Assembly (NCBI RefSeq): GCF_001879205.1
Contig: NZ_MLFK01000001.1
Location: 1-64,000 of the forward strand
Direction of reading: 5' to 3'
DNA: 64,000 nucleotides
From: Flavobacterium johnsoniae
Lineage (GTDB): Bacteria; Bacteroidota; Bacteroidia; Flavobacteriales; Flavobacteriaceae
Part shown: piece by piece, positions 46,352-55,671 of the stretch
How the letters are laid out: the number at the start of each line of letters is the position of its first letter
Numbering within the stretch: the stretch's first letter is position 1
The notes under the pieces: model-generated
What the model saw: only the letters and a program-made list of their open reading frames with translations
The model's database searches: none
What the model was told of the DNA's origin: nothing
Position numbers and translations under genes: made by a program

Positions 46352-47230
46352 ATGACAACTGATATTATAGAATTACATGATTGTATTGTTTTAATCGAGC
46401 AGTCGAATACTACTAAAACAATTATCCAGAAATGCGAAATCGATGGCGATGCCCTGGGTTTTGCATTTTATGGTTCCGGCAACGTGGAGTTAGAAATCAA
46501 GCACAATAAACAGACAAAATACCTGCTCAATACAACAGGTTTGGCCATTTGTTTTTTTGGAAACCAAAAAGTTGAGTTCTCTCATAAAATTGAACCCGAT
46601 AAACCTTTACAGTCCATTAGTATTTTTACCAAACTAAAAAATCTGAAATCGCTGCCGGAAGCCGAAAAAGAGATCTTCGAAAGTTACTTACCGCAATTGT
46701 TAAACCCAAAAGAACATTTTGTAAAAGGTCCGTCGTTTTATATGACACTCGAAATGCAATTGGCTGTTCAGAAAATCTTTAATACCACTTATACCGGAAA
46801 TACACGTTTGTTATTTTTAAAAAGTCAGATTAATGAACTTTTGGCCCATTTCTACGCGCTTTTGTCCTCTGAAAAAAAATCTGATTTGTCTGAAGCCGAT
46901 AATAACAAGCTCTTTCAGGCTAAAGAAATTGTAACCACCCATTATTCTACGCCGCCTTCCATTACGCAATTATCACAAATGGTAGGGCTCAACAGTAATA
47001 AACTGAAGAAAAATTTTAAAGAACTATTCGGGATTCCGGTTTTTAAATATGTTCAGGAAGAACGATTAAATAAAGCGTATGAATTACTCCGCGAAAGCGA
47101 AAAAACAGTACAGGAATCTGCCTGGGAAGTGGGTTACGAAAGTTTAAGCTCATTTTCGAATGCTTTCCATAAAAAATTTGGTATGCGCCCAAATGATGTA
47201 AAACAGCAGTTCTTTTCAAACAAATCATAA
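46352..47230 (+). CDS. AraC-family transcriptional regulator
   Basis: This 292 aa protein has a beta-rich N-terminal domain without recognised ligand motif. The C-terminal AraC double helix-turn-helix is clear: PSITQLSQMVGLNSNKLKKN, FGIPVFKYVQEERLNKAYEL, then ESAWEVGYESLSSFSNAFHK and KKFGMRPNDVKQQ. It is followed 71 bp later by an NmrA-like oxidoreductase that it probably controls. Confidence 0.9.
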   Translation: MTTDIIELHDCIVLIEQSNTTKTIIQKCEIDGDALGFAFYGSGNVELEIKHNKQTKYLLNTTGLAICFFGNQKVEFSHKIEPDKPLQSISIFTKLKNLKSLPEAEKEIFESYLPQLLNPKEHFVKGPSFYMTLEMQLAVQKIFNTTYTGNTRLLFLKSQINELLAHFYALLSSEKKSDLSEADNNKLFQAKEIVTTHYSTPPSITQLSQMVGLNSNKLKKNFKELFGIPVFKYVQEERLNKAYELLRESEKTVQESAWEVGYESLSSFSNAFHKKFGMRPNDVKQQFFSNKS

Positions 47231-47301
47231 TTCTTTTGCAACAAATGATTTTGTTTTAATCGCAGCAACTTTGTATCAGTAATCATAAAAAAACTATTGA
47301 T

Positions 47302-48132
47302 ATGAAAAAGAAAATTTTAGTTCTGGGTTCCAATGGAAAAACAGGACGCAGAGTTGCCGCACGATTAGAAAATAATCCTGAAGTAGAAATTCGTTTAGGT
47401 TCCAGAAATGAAAAAATTCCGTTTGACTGGGAAAACTCCTCAACCTGGAAAAATGTCGTAAAAGATATTGATACGGTTTACATTACGTTTCAGCCTGACC
47501 TGGCTGTTCCTTTTGCTTCAGAAGCTATAGAAAATTTCACCAAACTTGCCACAAAATCTGGTGTACAAAAAATAGTGCTGCTTTCTGGAAGAGGCGAAAA
47601 AGAAGCTCAGGTCTGCGAAGAAATAGTAAAGAAAAATGCCAAAAACTGGACAATTGTCCGTGCCAGCTGGTTCAATCAAAATTTTAGCGAAAGCTTTTTC
47701 CTAGACCCCATCCTTGCCGGAATTGTAGCATTGCCAAGAGCCGAAGCCCTTGAGCCTTTTACAGATGCCGATGATATTGCCGATGTGGTAACGGCTGCAA
47801 TTTTAGACGATAAACACAATGAAAAAACATACGAACTGACCGGACCAAGATTATTAACGTTTAAAGATGCTGTAAACGAAATTGCTAATGCCAGCGGTAA
47901 AAACATAGCTTTTCAGGGTTTAAGTTTAGATGAATATAACCAGATGCTTAGGGAATATCAGGTTCCGGATGATCATATCTGGCTGGTAAATTATCTTTTT
48001 GAACAGGTTTTAGACGGAAGAAATTCAAGTGTAACTTCAGACATTGAAAAAGTGCTGGGAAGAAAGGCAAAAGATTTTAGCGCTTATGCTCAAGAAACAG
48101 CCAAAACCGGAATTTGGAATCCCGAAAATTAA
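47302..48132 (+). CDS. NmrA-like NAD(P)-binding oxidoreductase
   Basis: This 276 aa protein has a Rossmann N-terminus VLGSNGKTGRRVA and an NmrA/atypical SDR layout: FASEAIENFTKLATKSGVQK, IVLLSGRGEKEAQ, IVRASWFNQNFSE, EPFTDADDIADVV. It lacks the SDR YxxxK pair, as do NmrA/QOR2-type proteins that sense or reduce quinones. It forms a likely unit with the AraC gene before it and the small membrane protein after it. Confidence 0.87.
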   Translation: MKKKILVLGSNGKTGRRVAARLENNPEVEIRLGSRNEKIPFDWENSSTWKNVVKDIDTVYITFQPDLAVPFASEAIENFTKLATKSGVQKIVLLSGRGEKEAQVCEEIVKKNAKNWTIVRASWFNQNFSESFFLDPILAGIVALPRAEALEPFTDADDIADVVTAAILDDKHNEKTYELTGPRLLTFKDAVNEIANASGKNIAFQGLSLDEYNQMLREYQVPDDHIWLVNYLFEQVLDGRNSSVTSDIEKVLGRKAKDFSAYAQETAKTGIWNPEN

Positions 48133-48136
48133 AATC

Positions 48137-48511
48137 ATGAAATATTTCAGGGCACTATTTTCGGGGATTTTAGTCTGGACTGCGGTAAGCCTTTCCTTTT
48201 ACATTTTAGGAATCATTCCGCTTATAAGAGAATCCTTTTTCTGGCAGTCTGTAATTACGGCTATTTGTATTGTGTTTTTTGCGATTGGTGCCGCAAAGTT
48301 TTATTATCTCAAAAATTATAAAATAAACGGTTTGCAGCTCGGAATAATTATGTCTCTTACCGCTTTATTTTTAGATGTTATTATTACAGTTCCATTTGTA
48401 GAAATACCAAACGGACGAAGCTACCAAAGCTTTTTTACAAGTCCAATTTTGTGGATTTTAGCTTTTGTAAATGCTTTTTCAGTTTTTATATGGAAGAAAT
48501 ATCAAAAATGA
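48137..48511 (+). CDS. Small four-helix membrane protein (DUF5367-like)
   Basis: From the ATG at 48137 it has 124 aa; the longer frame opening at 48044 lies inside the previous gene. Four hydrophobic stretches are seen (near 8-30, 38-56, 65-85, 95-118). RALFSGILVWTAVSLSFYIL, RSYQSFFTSPILWILAFVNA and the overall length resemble DUF5367 proteins, often next to NmrA-like genes. The function is unknown. It starts 4 bp after the NmrA-like stop and so is cotranscribed. Confidence 0.68.
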   Translation: MKYFRALFSGILVWTAVSLSFYILGIIPLIRESFFWQSVITAICIVFFAIGAAKFYYLKNYKINGLQLGIIMSLTALFLDVIITVPFVEIPNGRSYQSFFTSPILWILAFVNAFSVFIWKKYQK

Positions 48512-48854
48512 TTTTAAAAACTAATCCTGCTCAGCATCAGGGAAAAGTCAGGGAAAGGTGCAAAATATCTTTCCCTCTTCTCATTTATATATCAGCTCAT
48601 GATAAAACATTTTTATAGATGTTTTTGAAGCAGAACTATTAAAAAAAGAATCTTTCCAAATCTTAAATTATAATAACAATAAGTTAAAAAGACCTTTCCT
48701 GAAGTATCACAGATATCCTATATGTTTTATCAGTGTTAAAATAAGCATAATCTTACATAAAAAAGAAGGAGATTGTTCTGCGATCAGTATTTTATTCTAA
48801 CTTTATAGCCTAGTTTTTTAATTATAAAATACACCGATTACGGCACGTTAATAA
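48512..48854. other. Intergenic region before the second AraC gene
   Basis: This 343 bp region has no ORF above noise. It contains only low-complexity AT-rich sequence and short imperfect repeats (TCAGGGAAAAGTCAGGGAAA). No promoter could be fixed. Confidence 0.45.
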
Positions 48855-49739
48855 ATGGAAAAGCCCATTCAAATTCTTAGTGCTTACGAGTACAAATTAC
48901 AGTTTTTACCCCGCGTAACTGCGTATACATTACAAGATAAATCGCAGCTGCAACTGTATCGAATAGAAGATTATCTAAAAGAAATAGTAATACCGGTCGC
49001 ACCTTATAGAACTTCTTTTAATTTTATGTTATTTATTACTGATGGTTATATAAAACAGCAGTTAGAAACCGAAAATCATTTGATAGGTCCGGGCCAGATA
49101 CTAAACATAAAACAAGGCAGTATTACGCGAACCCATGAATTATCTGAAAATGTAAAAGGCTTTTACCTTATCTATGAAAATGATATTATTTCCTCTATCG
49201 CTCTAAACAGACAAGACAGCATATTTTTGGTTTCAGATTCAGTTATAACCATTCAGGAAAATTCGTTTGGTTTTCTGGTCAAAACATTTGAGCTTCTGGA
49301 AGAAGAACTTCATAATCCTTGTGTGCAAGAAGATATCTGTACTACTATTTTTCGTGCTATTATGCTGAAAATAATTAAGCAGACCACCCATAAATCTCCG
49401 TGCATGGCACGCGAACTCGATATTACGTATAAGTTCAGAGAAAAATTACAGCAGGAACATAAAGACCATAAAAATGTTTTCTTTTATGCCAAGGAATTAA
49501 ATATATCCGAAACTTACCTCAACAAATGCATAAAAAAAGCAACAGGAAAACCTCCAAAACAATGGATCAATGAAATTTGTGTACAGCACAGTCAAATACT
49601 GCTATGTGATCTCGGACGCGAAATTGCAGATGTCGCTTATGAACTTAATTTTCATTCGATTTCTCATTTTTCGAGAGTCTTTAAAAAGGTTACCAGCAAA
49701 TCTCCTTCAGCGTTTCGTTTAGAGATATTAAATAAGTAA
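48855..49739 (+). CDS. AraC-family transcriptional regulator (second)
   Basis: This 294 aa protein has an N-terminal cupin-like sensory part (LETENHLIGPGQILNIKQGS). The C-terminal AraC DNA-binding domain is clear: FYAKELNISETYLNKCIKKA, TGKPPKQWINEI, IADVAYELNFHSISHFSRVF, KSPSAFRLE. It converges on the urea-locus porin gene. It could control the urea locus, but no binding site is visible. Confidence 0.88.
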   Translation: MEKPIQILSAYEYKLQFLPRVTAYTLQDKSQLQLYRIEDYLKEIVIPVAPYRTSFNFMLFITDGYIKQQLETENHLIGPGQILNIKQGSITRTHELSENVKGFYLIYENDIISSIALNRQDSIFLVSDSVITIQENSFGFLVKTFELLEEELHNPCVQEDICTTIFRAIMLKIIKQTTHKSPCMARELDITYKFREKLQQEHKDHKNVFFYAKELNISETYLNKCIKKATGKPPKQWINEICVQHSQILLCDLGREIADVAYELNFHSISHFSRVFKKVTSKSPSAFRLEILNK

Positions 49740-49787
49740 TATTCTTTTAAGCATTATTTATTTAACCGGTTTAGCATAAATAATTTA

Positions 49788-49920
49788 AACACATAGAAAC
49801 ATAGATTTAGGACTTTCAAAAAAGGCATTTCACTTTTTAAATACACATAGAACGTTATGCGTAGAAACCTATTTCTTTTTATATCCTTTTGTACACTTGC
49901 AGCCTATGTCTCTATGTGTT
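49788..49920. repeat. Intergenic inverted-repeat element, copy 4 of 4
   Basis: The unit is 133 bp with left end AACACATAGAAACATAG and right end CTATGTCTCTATGTGTT (same variant as copy 3). The interior diverges more (TTATGCGTAGAAACCTATTT). It lies between convergent AraC and porin genes and may serve as their terminator. Confidence 0.82.
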
Positions 49921-49930
49921 AAATGTTTTT

Positions 49931-51193
49931 TTAGAACCCTACCTTTAATCCTAAAGCGATACGGTTTACCATAGCGCTTTGTGTAGTTGAATTTATAATT
50001 TGTTTGGCACCAGCATCATACTCAATACCCATTGTGATTATTTTGTTAACATCATACATCATGTTGACAGATCCAAAAGTTAAAACAGTATGCGTTGTCG
50101 CTTCGTTATTTTTATTTACAAAATCGCCTTCTGCATTATCATTTACTACTTTACTCTGCACTAAGGAAATTGGTGCTGCCTTGTAAGCCAGATTAGTATA
50201 CCCTAAAACCAAATTGGAATGCAGATTCTTTTTTGCTCCAAAAAAATATTCAATTCCGGCAGAACCGCCATAGACGGGAACGGTTTTGAAATTGCCATTC
50301 TGATCGTAAATTCCATCGTACATATTCGCAGGGCCGCCACTACCAAATAAAGCTCCCGATAAGGTGTAAGAACCAGCAATGCCAGAACCGGCAAGTCCCT
50401 GCGCCATGAAATAGCTTTTATCATTCAGCTTTCTTTTTAAGTTCGCGTTTATTCCCCAGCCTATTTCAAGTGCATTTGAAGCATTTTCTTTTGTATAACG
50501 AATACTTCGACCCAAAAAAGCAAGACGGACAAAACTTCCATCTTGTGAATATTTCGTAAATGCCGCTATAGGATCTACAGAAAATTGCCCCGGAATACTG
50601 CCTCCGGCTATCTTCATGTACTGAGCGGTGGTTTCTACTCCTCCTTCAAACTTCCATAATTTATCTTTCCCGAAACTATCGTAATATTTTATCTGAAGGT
50701 GTCTTGCCCATGTACCCGAGTTTGGGCCTTCCCAGTCTAAAGTATTATACCAGCTAGGTACACCTCCGCCAAAAAAACTCCAGTCCTGTCCCACGTGCCA
50801 GTGGTTATAATCTACATAAGCTACTCTCAATTGCAGATTCCCCCCTGCTCCGGGGCCTCCCCACCATTGTGCTTCTACATAGGTAGTTAATGGGCCATTT
50901 TCAAAACCATTATAAGTAGTTTTCCATGCGAGCTGCGTTTGATACATATTAGCATCTGCATTTTTATCTGTGAATTTGTTGTACGGATCTGCAGAATTTA
51001 AGTTTAATGATTGTGATGTTTTACTATCATTACCGCCTAAATTCACATAACCATTCAATTTAAGGCGTGGTGAAAATTCCATTTCATATAATGGTTTATC
51101 CGATGTTTTTGCTTTTGATTCAAACGAAACCTGAGCATAGGTCGAACAGCACACTGCAAACAGCAATGCGCTTAATAGTGCGTATTTTTTCAT
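49931..51193 (-). CDS. Outer-membrane porin-like protein of the urea locus
   Basis: This 420 aa protein has a signal peptide (to about YAQV). The mature part is rich in aromatic, Gly and alternating beta-type segments, and ends in GLKVGF with C-terminal Phe, as outer-membrane barrels do. QWWGGPGAGGNLQLRVAYVD and DLDWEGPNSGTWARHLQIKY-like stretches suggest a DcaP-type porin. It follows the urea-channel gene, so it could let urea cross the outer membrane (inference). It has no plug or TonB box. Confidence 0.7.
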   Translation of the reverse strand: MKKYALLSALLFAVCCSTYAQVSFESKAKTSDKPLYEMEFSPRLKLNGYVNLGGNDSKTSQSLNLNSADPYNKFTDKNADANMYQTQLAWKTTYNGFENGPLTTYVEAQWWGGPGAGGNLQLRVAYVDYNHWHVGQDWSFFGGGVPSWYNTLDWEGPNSGTWARHLQIKYYDSFGKDKLWKFEGGVETTAQYMKIAGGSIPGQFSVDPIAAFTKYSQDGSFVRLAFLGRSIRYTKENASNALEIGWGINANLKRKLNDKSYFMAQGLAGSGIAGSYTLSGALFGSGGPANMYDGIYDQNGNFKTVPVYGGSAGIEYFFGAKKNLHSNLVLGYTNLAYKAAPISLVQSKVVNDNAEGDFVNKNNEATTHTVLTFGSVNMMYDVNKIITMGIEYDAGAKQIINSTTQSAMVNRIALGLKVGF

Positions 51194-51237
51194 CTTAATT
51201 GATTATTTAATAAGGAAGATTTTTTTTTAATGTGCAG

Positions 51238-52086
51238 TTAAGCAGTCATCTTTTTAACAAAGAGAGTAATCCAGCTGGAGGCTACAAAAGGGAACGTAAG
51301 CGGAGGCCAGCCCATTTTTACCATAAAAATATCCAGCAAGGTTGAGACAATGACGGAAAAAAGTACATACAGGCCGTCTTTTACACGAACTCCGGAGAAA
51401 GTTATAGCGCACAGTACAGCGTTAAAACTAAACAAACCCAAATGTATATCGGTTTCAGGTTCAGAAAACTGCAGCGATATATAAGCACTTAACACGCCAG
51501 ATGTAATAGCATACAAGGCTGCAACAGGACTATTGATAAAAACAGCCAGAATAAAAATAACACCGGCAAGTATGCTTCCCTGAAAAATTACTTCTCCAAA
51601 ACCATGGGCAACAGTAGCCAGTTCATTTAGATTCGTTTCAGGCTGCGTTCCTACATCCGGACCTCCTATAATGTAAAGGTTATGAAAAAGATATAAGCAG
51701 ATCCATGTAACCAGAATAAATGGCAGTGTAAATGCCGGTATTTGGCGACGTATGAAAGTATGCTGTAAAATTGCGGCAAACGCTGCTCCTAAAATTACAG
51801 CGATCCATATTACAGGCTCTGGCTTAAAAAAGAAAGTTAAGGCCGTTCCTACCAATACCGCACTAAACCCGTACAATCCCTGAGCTATTTCTTCTTTGTC
51901 AAATTTTAATAATACTGCAGTGCCTAATCCGATGATTGAAGCTAAAAGTGCAGCGATTCCCATTACAGGAGAACCATAAAATATGCCTGCCAGAAATAAT
52001 AATCCGGTCCAGGGATTTTCTTGCAGCATGATTTGACCAATGCCGGTTAAAATTGTTTTAGTATAAAAATTGATTTTTGATTCCAT
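51238..52086 (-). CDS. Urea transporter (UT family)
   Basis: This 282 aa protein has about 10 hydrophobic segments. UT family features include LQENPWTGLLFLAGIFYGSP and YGFSAVLVGTALTFFF in the first half and VAHGFGEVIFQGSILAGVIF and HLGLFSFNAVLCAITFSGV in the second, the internal repeat of the family. UT proteins form a passive urea pore in the inner membrane. It is 12 bp downstream of the Ni-permease gene in the urease operon. Confidence 0.9.
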   Translation of the reverse strand: MESKINFYTKTILTGIGQIMLQENPWTGLLFLAGIFYGSPVMGIAALLASIIGLGTAVLLKFDKEEIAQGLYGFSAVLVGTALTFFFKPEPVIWIAVILGAAFAAILQHTFIRRQIPAFTLPFILVTWICLYLFHNLYIIGGPDVGTQPETNLNELATVAHGFGEVIFQGSILAGVIFILAVFINSPVAALYAITSGVLSAYISLQFSEPETDIHLGLFSFNAVLCAITFSGVRVKDGLYVLFSVIVSTLLDIFMVKMGWPPLTFPFVASSWITLFVKKMTA

Positions 52087-52097
52087 AAAAAATTAGT

Positions 52098-52799
52098 TTA
52101 CCAACCTAGAAACACCATGCCGATGCCGCATAGCATAACCACACCGCCGCCAATAGCATGTACATAACGTTCTAGTTTGTCAGTTTTAAAAAATGAATAT
52201 CCATAACACCCTATCAAAACCATGGTAAGCATGGTAAGAACTGTAAATACTGCAAAAACAGTAATGAGAACAATTACTTCTAGTGATGATCGTCGTATAC
52301 CTGAGTAAAACAATAGGGGTACAAGAGGTTCGCTTGGGCCCATTACAAAAATGACAAACAATATCCAGGGTGTAATTTTGATTCGGTCTTTTGGGGCAAC
52401 CGCTTCTCCGTGCCGATGTTCATACACATAAATATCTTCGTCGTTGTAAACTTCAAAATGCTTATGCGGTTTGTTTAAATAGGCGCTTCGTAATCCCCAT
52501 ATAAAATAAAGAAGTCCGAATAGAAGTAAACACCAGCCCGAAATATTACCCCTTACATCTTGAAACATCGATAATTTAGACAGCTGCCAGCCTACTAAAA
52601 CCCCAATTAATCCAAGTATAACCGAACTTAAAATGTGTCCAAGTCCGCAAACAATAGTAAGCCAAATTGTTTTACTAATAGACCATTTTCGTGATCTGGA
52701 TAATACAATAAATGGCAGATAATGATCCGGTCCTGTCGCCGTATGCAGACAACTTATTGTGATTGCTGATACTATTAGTGTAGTTAATGTTGTATCCAT
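52098..52799 (-). CDS. ureH: Nickel permease-like membrane protein (UreH/NiCoT-like)
   Basis: This 233 aa protein has about six membrane helices. CLHTATGPDHYLPFIVLSRS in the first helix has a His/Asp metal motif, and FVIFVMGPSEPLVPLLFYSG carries a second family block. A His-rich loop (RHGEAV) lies between. Homologous UreH/HupE-type proteins bring Ni2+ to urease. Its start overlaps the ureD stop by one base, showing tight coupling. Confidence 0.83.
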   Translation of the reverse strand: MDTTLTTLIVSAITISCLHTATGPDHYLPFIVLSRSRKWSISKTIWLTIVCGLGHILSSVILGLIGVLVGWQLSKLSMFQDVRGNISGWCLLLFGLLYFIWGLRSAYLNKPHKHFEVYNDEDIYVYEHRHGEAVAPKDRIKITPWILFVIFVMGPSEPLVPLLFYSGIRRSSLEVIVLITVFAVFTVLTMLTMVLIGCYGYSFFKTDKLERYVHAIGGGVVMLCGIGMVFLGW

Positions 52800-53632
52800 T
52801 AGATGTAATTTTCAGCTGGTTGTAATTCCTGATTTTCTGCATTTATTTGTTTTTCCGTTTGCCAAATTTTATGCTGTACCTTTCTAAAGGCATTATACAA
52901 TTGCTCGCCTCCATTACCCAAAATACGCACTATCATTGCATTAGCAAAGGGCTGCGATACTCCAAAAACTATATTTTCTTCTGTTTGCAAACCAGCGTAG
53001 GTTTCTTCAATTAGAGATTCCATATCGCACAATCCGGTATTGATATGAATTAATGCCGCCTGATGGGTATAACCTTCCATTTGACCTAAAGTTTCTACAT
53101 CTGTTAATAAGGGCTGTAATAGTATATTGTCTTTTAAGATCAGTTTGCCATTATGAAATACTTCGGTTAGGTTTTGAAATTTTGAAAACAGAAATACTTC
53201 TCCTGAATGTTTCCTGCCGCAAGTAATAATCTCCCCTAATGTCAAACTGCACTTCCCTTCTAAATTAATTACATTATGTGCTTTAAAAACAGACTTTTCG
53301 TGCGGTACAATTGGATGCTGTACATAACTGAATGTACTATCATCAGACAACAAAACTTTCATTTCCTGTTTGGCGCCAGTCTGCATATTAAACAAACGCT
53401 GATAGGATTGAGATTCCAGCATCAAACGGCTTTTTGATTCCAGCATGATGTTGATATCATAGTGGTCGTTATCAAGTATTCCCGGAGAGGAACTCATCAG
53501 CATAAGATAAAGAGACGGATCTGACCTGTCTTCGCTAATATTGGCTATTCTGAAAGGTCTTGTAAAGAAGACGTCTTTTAAGTAAGAACGTCCATCTTTA
53601 AATCCACTGATAATATTTAATCTATTGATCAT
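52799..53632 (-). CDS. ureD: Urease accessory protein UreD
   Basis: This 277 aa protein is in the usual UreD length range. LTLGEIITCGRKHSGEVFLF and QSYQRLFNMQTGAKQEMKV are typical UreD segments. UreD is the scaffold that binds apo-urease and docks UreF-UreG during nickel insertion. It lies between ureG (33 bp gap) and the Ni permease gene. Confidence 0.92.
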   Translation of the reverse strand: MINRLNIISGFKDGRSYLKDVFFTRPFRIANISEDRSDPSLYLMLMSSSPGILDNDHYDINIMLESKSRLMLESQSYQRLFNMQTGAKQEMKVLLSDDSTFSYVQHPIVPHEKSVFKAHNVINLEGKCSLTLGEIITCGRKHSGEVFLFSKFQNLTEVFHNGKLILKDNILLQPLLTDVETLGQMEGYTHQAALIHINTGLCDMESLIEETYAGLQTEENIVFGVSQPFANAMIVRILGNGGEQLYNAFRKVQHKIWQTEKQINAENQELQPAENYI

Positions 53633-53665
53633 TTAAAATATGTTGAGTGTTATACAATACATCGA

Positions 53666-54304
53666 TTATCTAACCAATTGCGGCTCTTCGGCATTTTCGA
53701 GTAAAGCATATTTTTTAATCCATCCTATAACAACATCAAGTCCCTGAAGGCTCATAAGATTTGTAAATACAAAGGGTTGTCCGTTGCGCATTTTTCGTGC
53801 ATCACGTTCCATAACTCCAAGATCTGCATTTACATAAGGCGCCAGATCTATTTTATTAATAACAAGCAAGTCAGATCTGGTAATTCCAGGACCTCCTTTA
53901 CGAGGAATTTTATCTCCTTCGGCAACATCAATAACAAAAATGCTGACATCTGCCAGGTCAGGACTGAAAGTTGCTGATAAGTTATCACCGCCGCTTTCAA
54001 TCAGAATCAATTCAAGATCAGGAAAGCGCGAAGCCATTTCTTCTACTGCTTCAAGATTCATACTGGCATCTTCACGAATTGCGGTATGAGGGCATCCTCC
54101 AGTTTCGACACCAATAATGCGTTCTTTTGGCAGCATACTGTTTTTAGTCAGGAATTCTGCGTCTTCTTTTGTATAAATATCATTGGTAATGACCCCAATA
54201 CTGTATTCGTTCATTAATTTTCGGGACAAACGTTCGATTAATGCTGTTTTTCCTGATCCTACCGGACCGGCCACTCCTATTTTTATATAACTTCTTTCTT
54301 TCAT
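53666..54304 (-). CDS. ureG: Urease accessory GTPase UreG
   Basis: This 212 aa protein has the P-loop [15 protein letters not shown], the nickel-binding CPH in [18 protein letters not shown], the switch motif [17 protein letters not shown] and the guanine motif NKIDLAPYV. UreG delivers Ni2+ by GTP hydrolysis. It lies between ureF and ureD. Confidence 0.97.
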   Translation of the reverse strand: MKERSYIKIGVAGPVGSGKTALIERLSRKLMNEYSIGVITNDIYTKEDAEFLTKNSMLPKERIIGVETGGCPHTAIREDASMNLEAVEEMASRFPDLELILIESGGDNLSATFSPDLADVSIFVIDVAEGDKIPRKGGPGITRSDLLVINKIDLAPYVNADLGVMERDARKMRNGQPFVFTNLMSLQGLDVVIGWIKKYALLENAEEPQLVR

Positions 54305-54377
54305 TTTGCTTAATTTTAATGGTACAACGTCTGTTACAAAGACGCTGTTACCTTATTACTTTTTATGTTTTTCTTTA

Positions 54378-55064
54378 CTAAGACATGTACAGTCGTGAAT
54401 ATAAATGTTCGTGCTGCATACATCTGACATCGAGACCAATGTTGCATAAACCAACCAAATTTCGATCGAGCTGCATTACATTTTCGGTAACGGTAGTAAT
54501 TACATTCTGCATATCGTGTAAAATGTCCTGTCCGTCGAGCTGTCCAAGCGGAACAAGTTTTACTGCATTTGTTACCATTCCCACTGCAGCGTTGTACAAG
54601 AAAGCAAAAAGGGCTTCCTGAAGCGGAATATCGAGCAGTGCCGCATAAACGCCGTAAACAATACAATAATGCCCTTCGGATCTTTTCTCTATAATTGCTT
54701 TTTCATACTCATTAATTATATCCGCAGTAATCTGGCGTTTAAATATCTTTATTAGTCTTAAACCTAACTTTTGGCTGGCTTGTCTAATTTCACGGGCTGT
54801 TTTTAATGCACTGCACTCTTCATCCAGGTTTCGTAACAAATCAATATTATTATTTATTACTGCCTCATATGCCAGTTTCACAAAAGCGGCATCGTTATAC
54901 TGCAGGTTATTCGCAAGCATATTATGTACAAACAATGATGCTGTTTTGGGGTCTTTTACTAGTTTTTGCTGTACATACGTTTCTAATCCATTAGAATGCG
55001 TATAGCCACCAATTGGTAATGTAGGATCACTAAGATGCAGCAAACTGCCTATAAAATTTTTCAT
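54378..55064 (-). CDS. ureF: Urease accessory protein UreF
   Basis: This 228 aa protein has the UreF start LLHLSDPTLPIGGYTHSNGL and the helical body typical of the family (ILHDMQNVITTVTENVMQLD). It activates UreG as part of the UreDFG complex. It follows ureE by 28 bp. Confidence 0.94.
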   Translation of the reverse strand: MKNFIGSLLHLSDPTLPIGGYTHSNGLETYVQQKLVKDPKTASLFVHNMLANNLQYNDAAFVKLAYEAVINNNIDLLRNLDEECSALKTAREIRQASQKLGLRLIKIFKRQITADIINEYEKAIIEKRSEGHYCIVYGVYAALLDIPLQEALFAFLYNAAVGMVTNAVKLVPLGQLDGQDILHDMQNVITTVTENVMQLDRNLVGLCNIGLDVRCMQHEHLYSRLYMS

Positions 55065-55092
55065 CTTACTTTGTTTTTTAAGTACATTAACA

Positions 55093-55590
55093 TTACTTGG
55101 CGATATTCATGATTTTAAAGAAAAGCGAACTGCTTTCTGAATGTCCATGCGGCTGTACTGTCGAGTTTACGATATTGGTTAAACGGGTAAAGATTTTCTC
55201 AGTATCGTATCCGCTTGCCGAAAGCCATTTAAAAATGGGGTCTTCAAAAGGCAGCAACACCTCATCATCCTGGATAAACATAGGCAGGTGCTTGTTTCCT
55301 ATTTCATAACACACACTTCCCATTTCCAGCAGTGATTTTGGTTTTACTACAATGGCATCGCACGGAATGATATCGGCAACAATTAGTTTAAAATCATCTG
55401 CATACAAAACATCATCTTGTTTTAAGCGCTGTCCTTCTTTTAAAAATTTTATGGCAATCTCTTGTCCGCTTTTAGTTTTTTTTCGCTGAATGCGTTTTGA
55501 AGCTTCATACCATTCTATCTCAAGAAAATCAATAGTGCGGTTTGCCGTATCAAACTGTTTAATAGTTCCCGCTGTCTCATTTATAATCAT
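55093..55590 (-). CDS. ureE: Urease accessory protein UreE (nickel chaperone)
   Basis: This 165 aa protein has N-terminal peptide-binding and C-terminal metal-binding domains (CYEIGNKHLPMFIQDDEVLL has the conserved His). There is no long His-rich tail; only HGHS is seen near the end. It delivers Ni2+ to UreG. A hairpin separates it from ureC. Confidence 0.93.
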   Translation of the reverse strand: MIINETAGTIKQFDTANRTIDFLEIEWYEASKRIQRKKTKSGQEIAIKFLKEGQRLKQDDVLYADDFKLIVADIIPCDAIVVKPKSLLEMGSVCYEIGNKHLPMFIQDDEVLLPFEDPIFKWLSASGYDTEKIFTRLTNIVNSTVQPHGHSESSSLFFKIMNIAK

Positions 55591-55605
55591 ATCTTTTTTA
55601 CTTAA

Positions 55606-55638
55606 GAAACTGCTGCAGGAAAAACCCGCAGCGGTTTC
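55606..55638. other. Intercistronic hairpin between ureC and ureE
   Basis: GAAACTGCTGCAGG (55606-55619) pairs with CCGCAGCGGTTTC (55626-55638) with two defects. There is no long T-run on the coding strand. It may stabilise the structural-gene message or lower readthrough into the accessory genes. Confidence 0.5.
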
Positions 55639-55671
55639 TATTGATTTATAGTTTAAGAACTTCTTTCTCTT

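Noticed and set aside
54334..54666. Minus-strand 110-codon frame inside ureF
   Set aside because: It overlaps the well supported ureF in another frame and its composition is Cys/Arg-rich without motifs.
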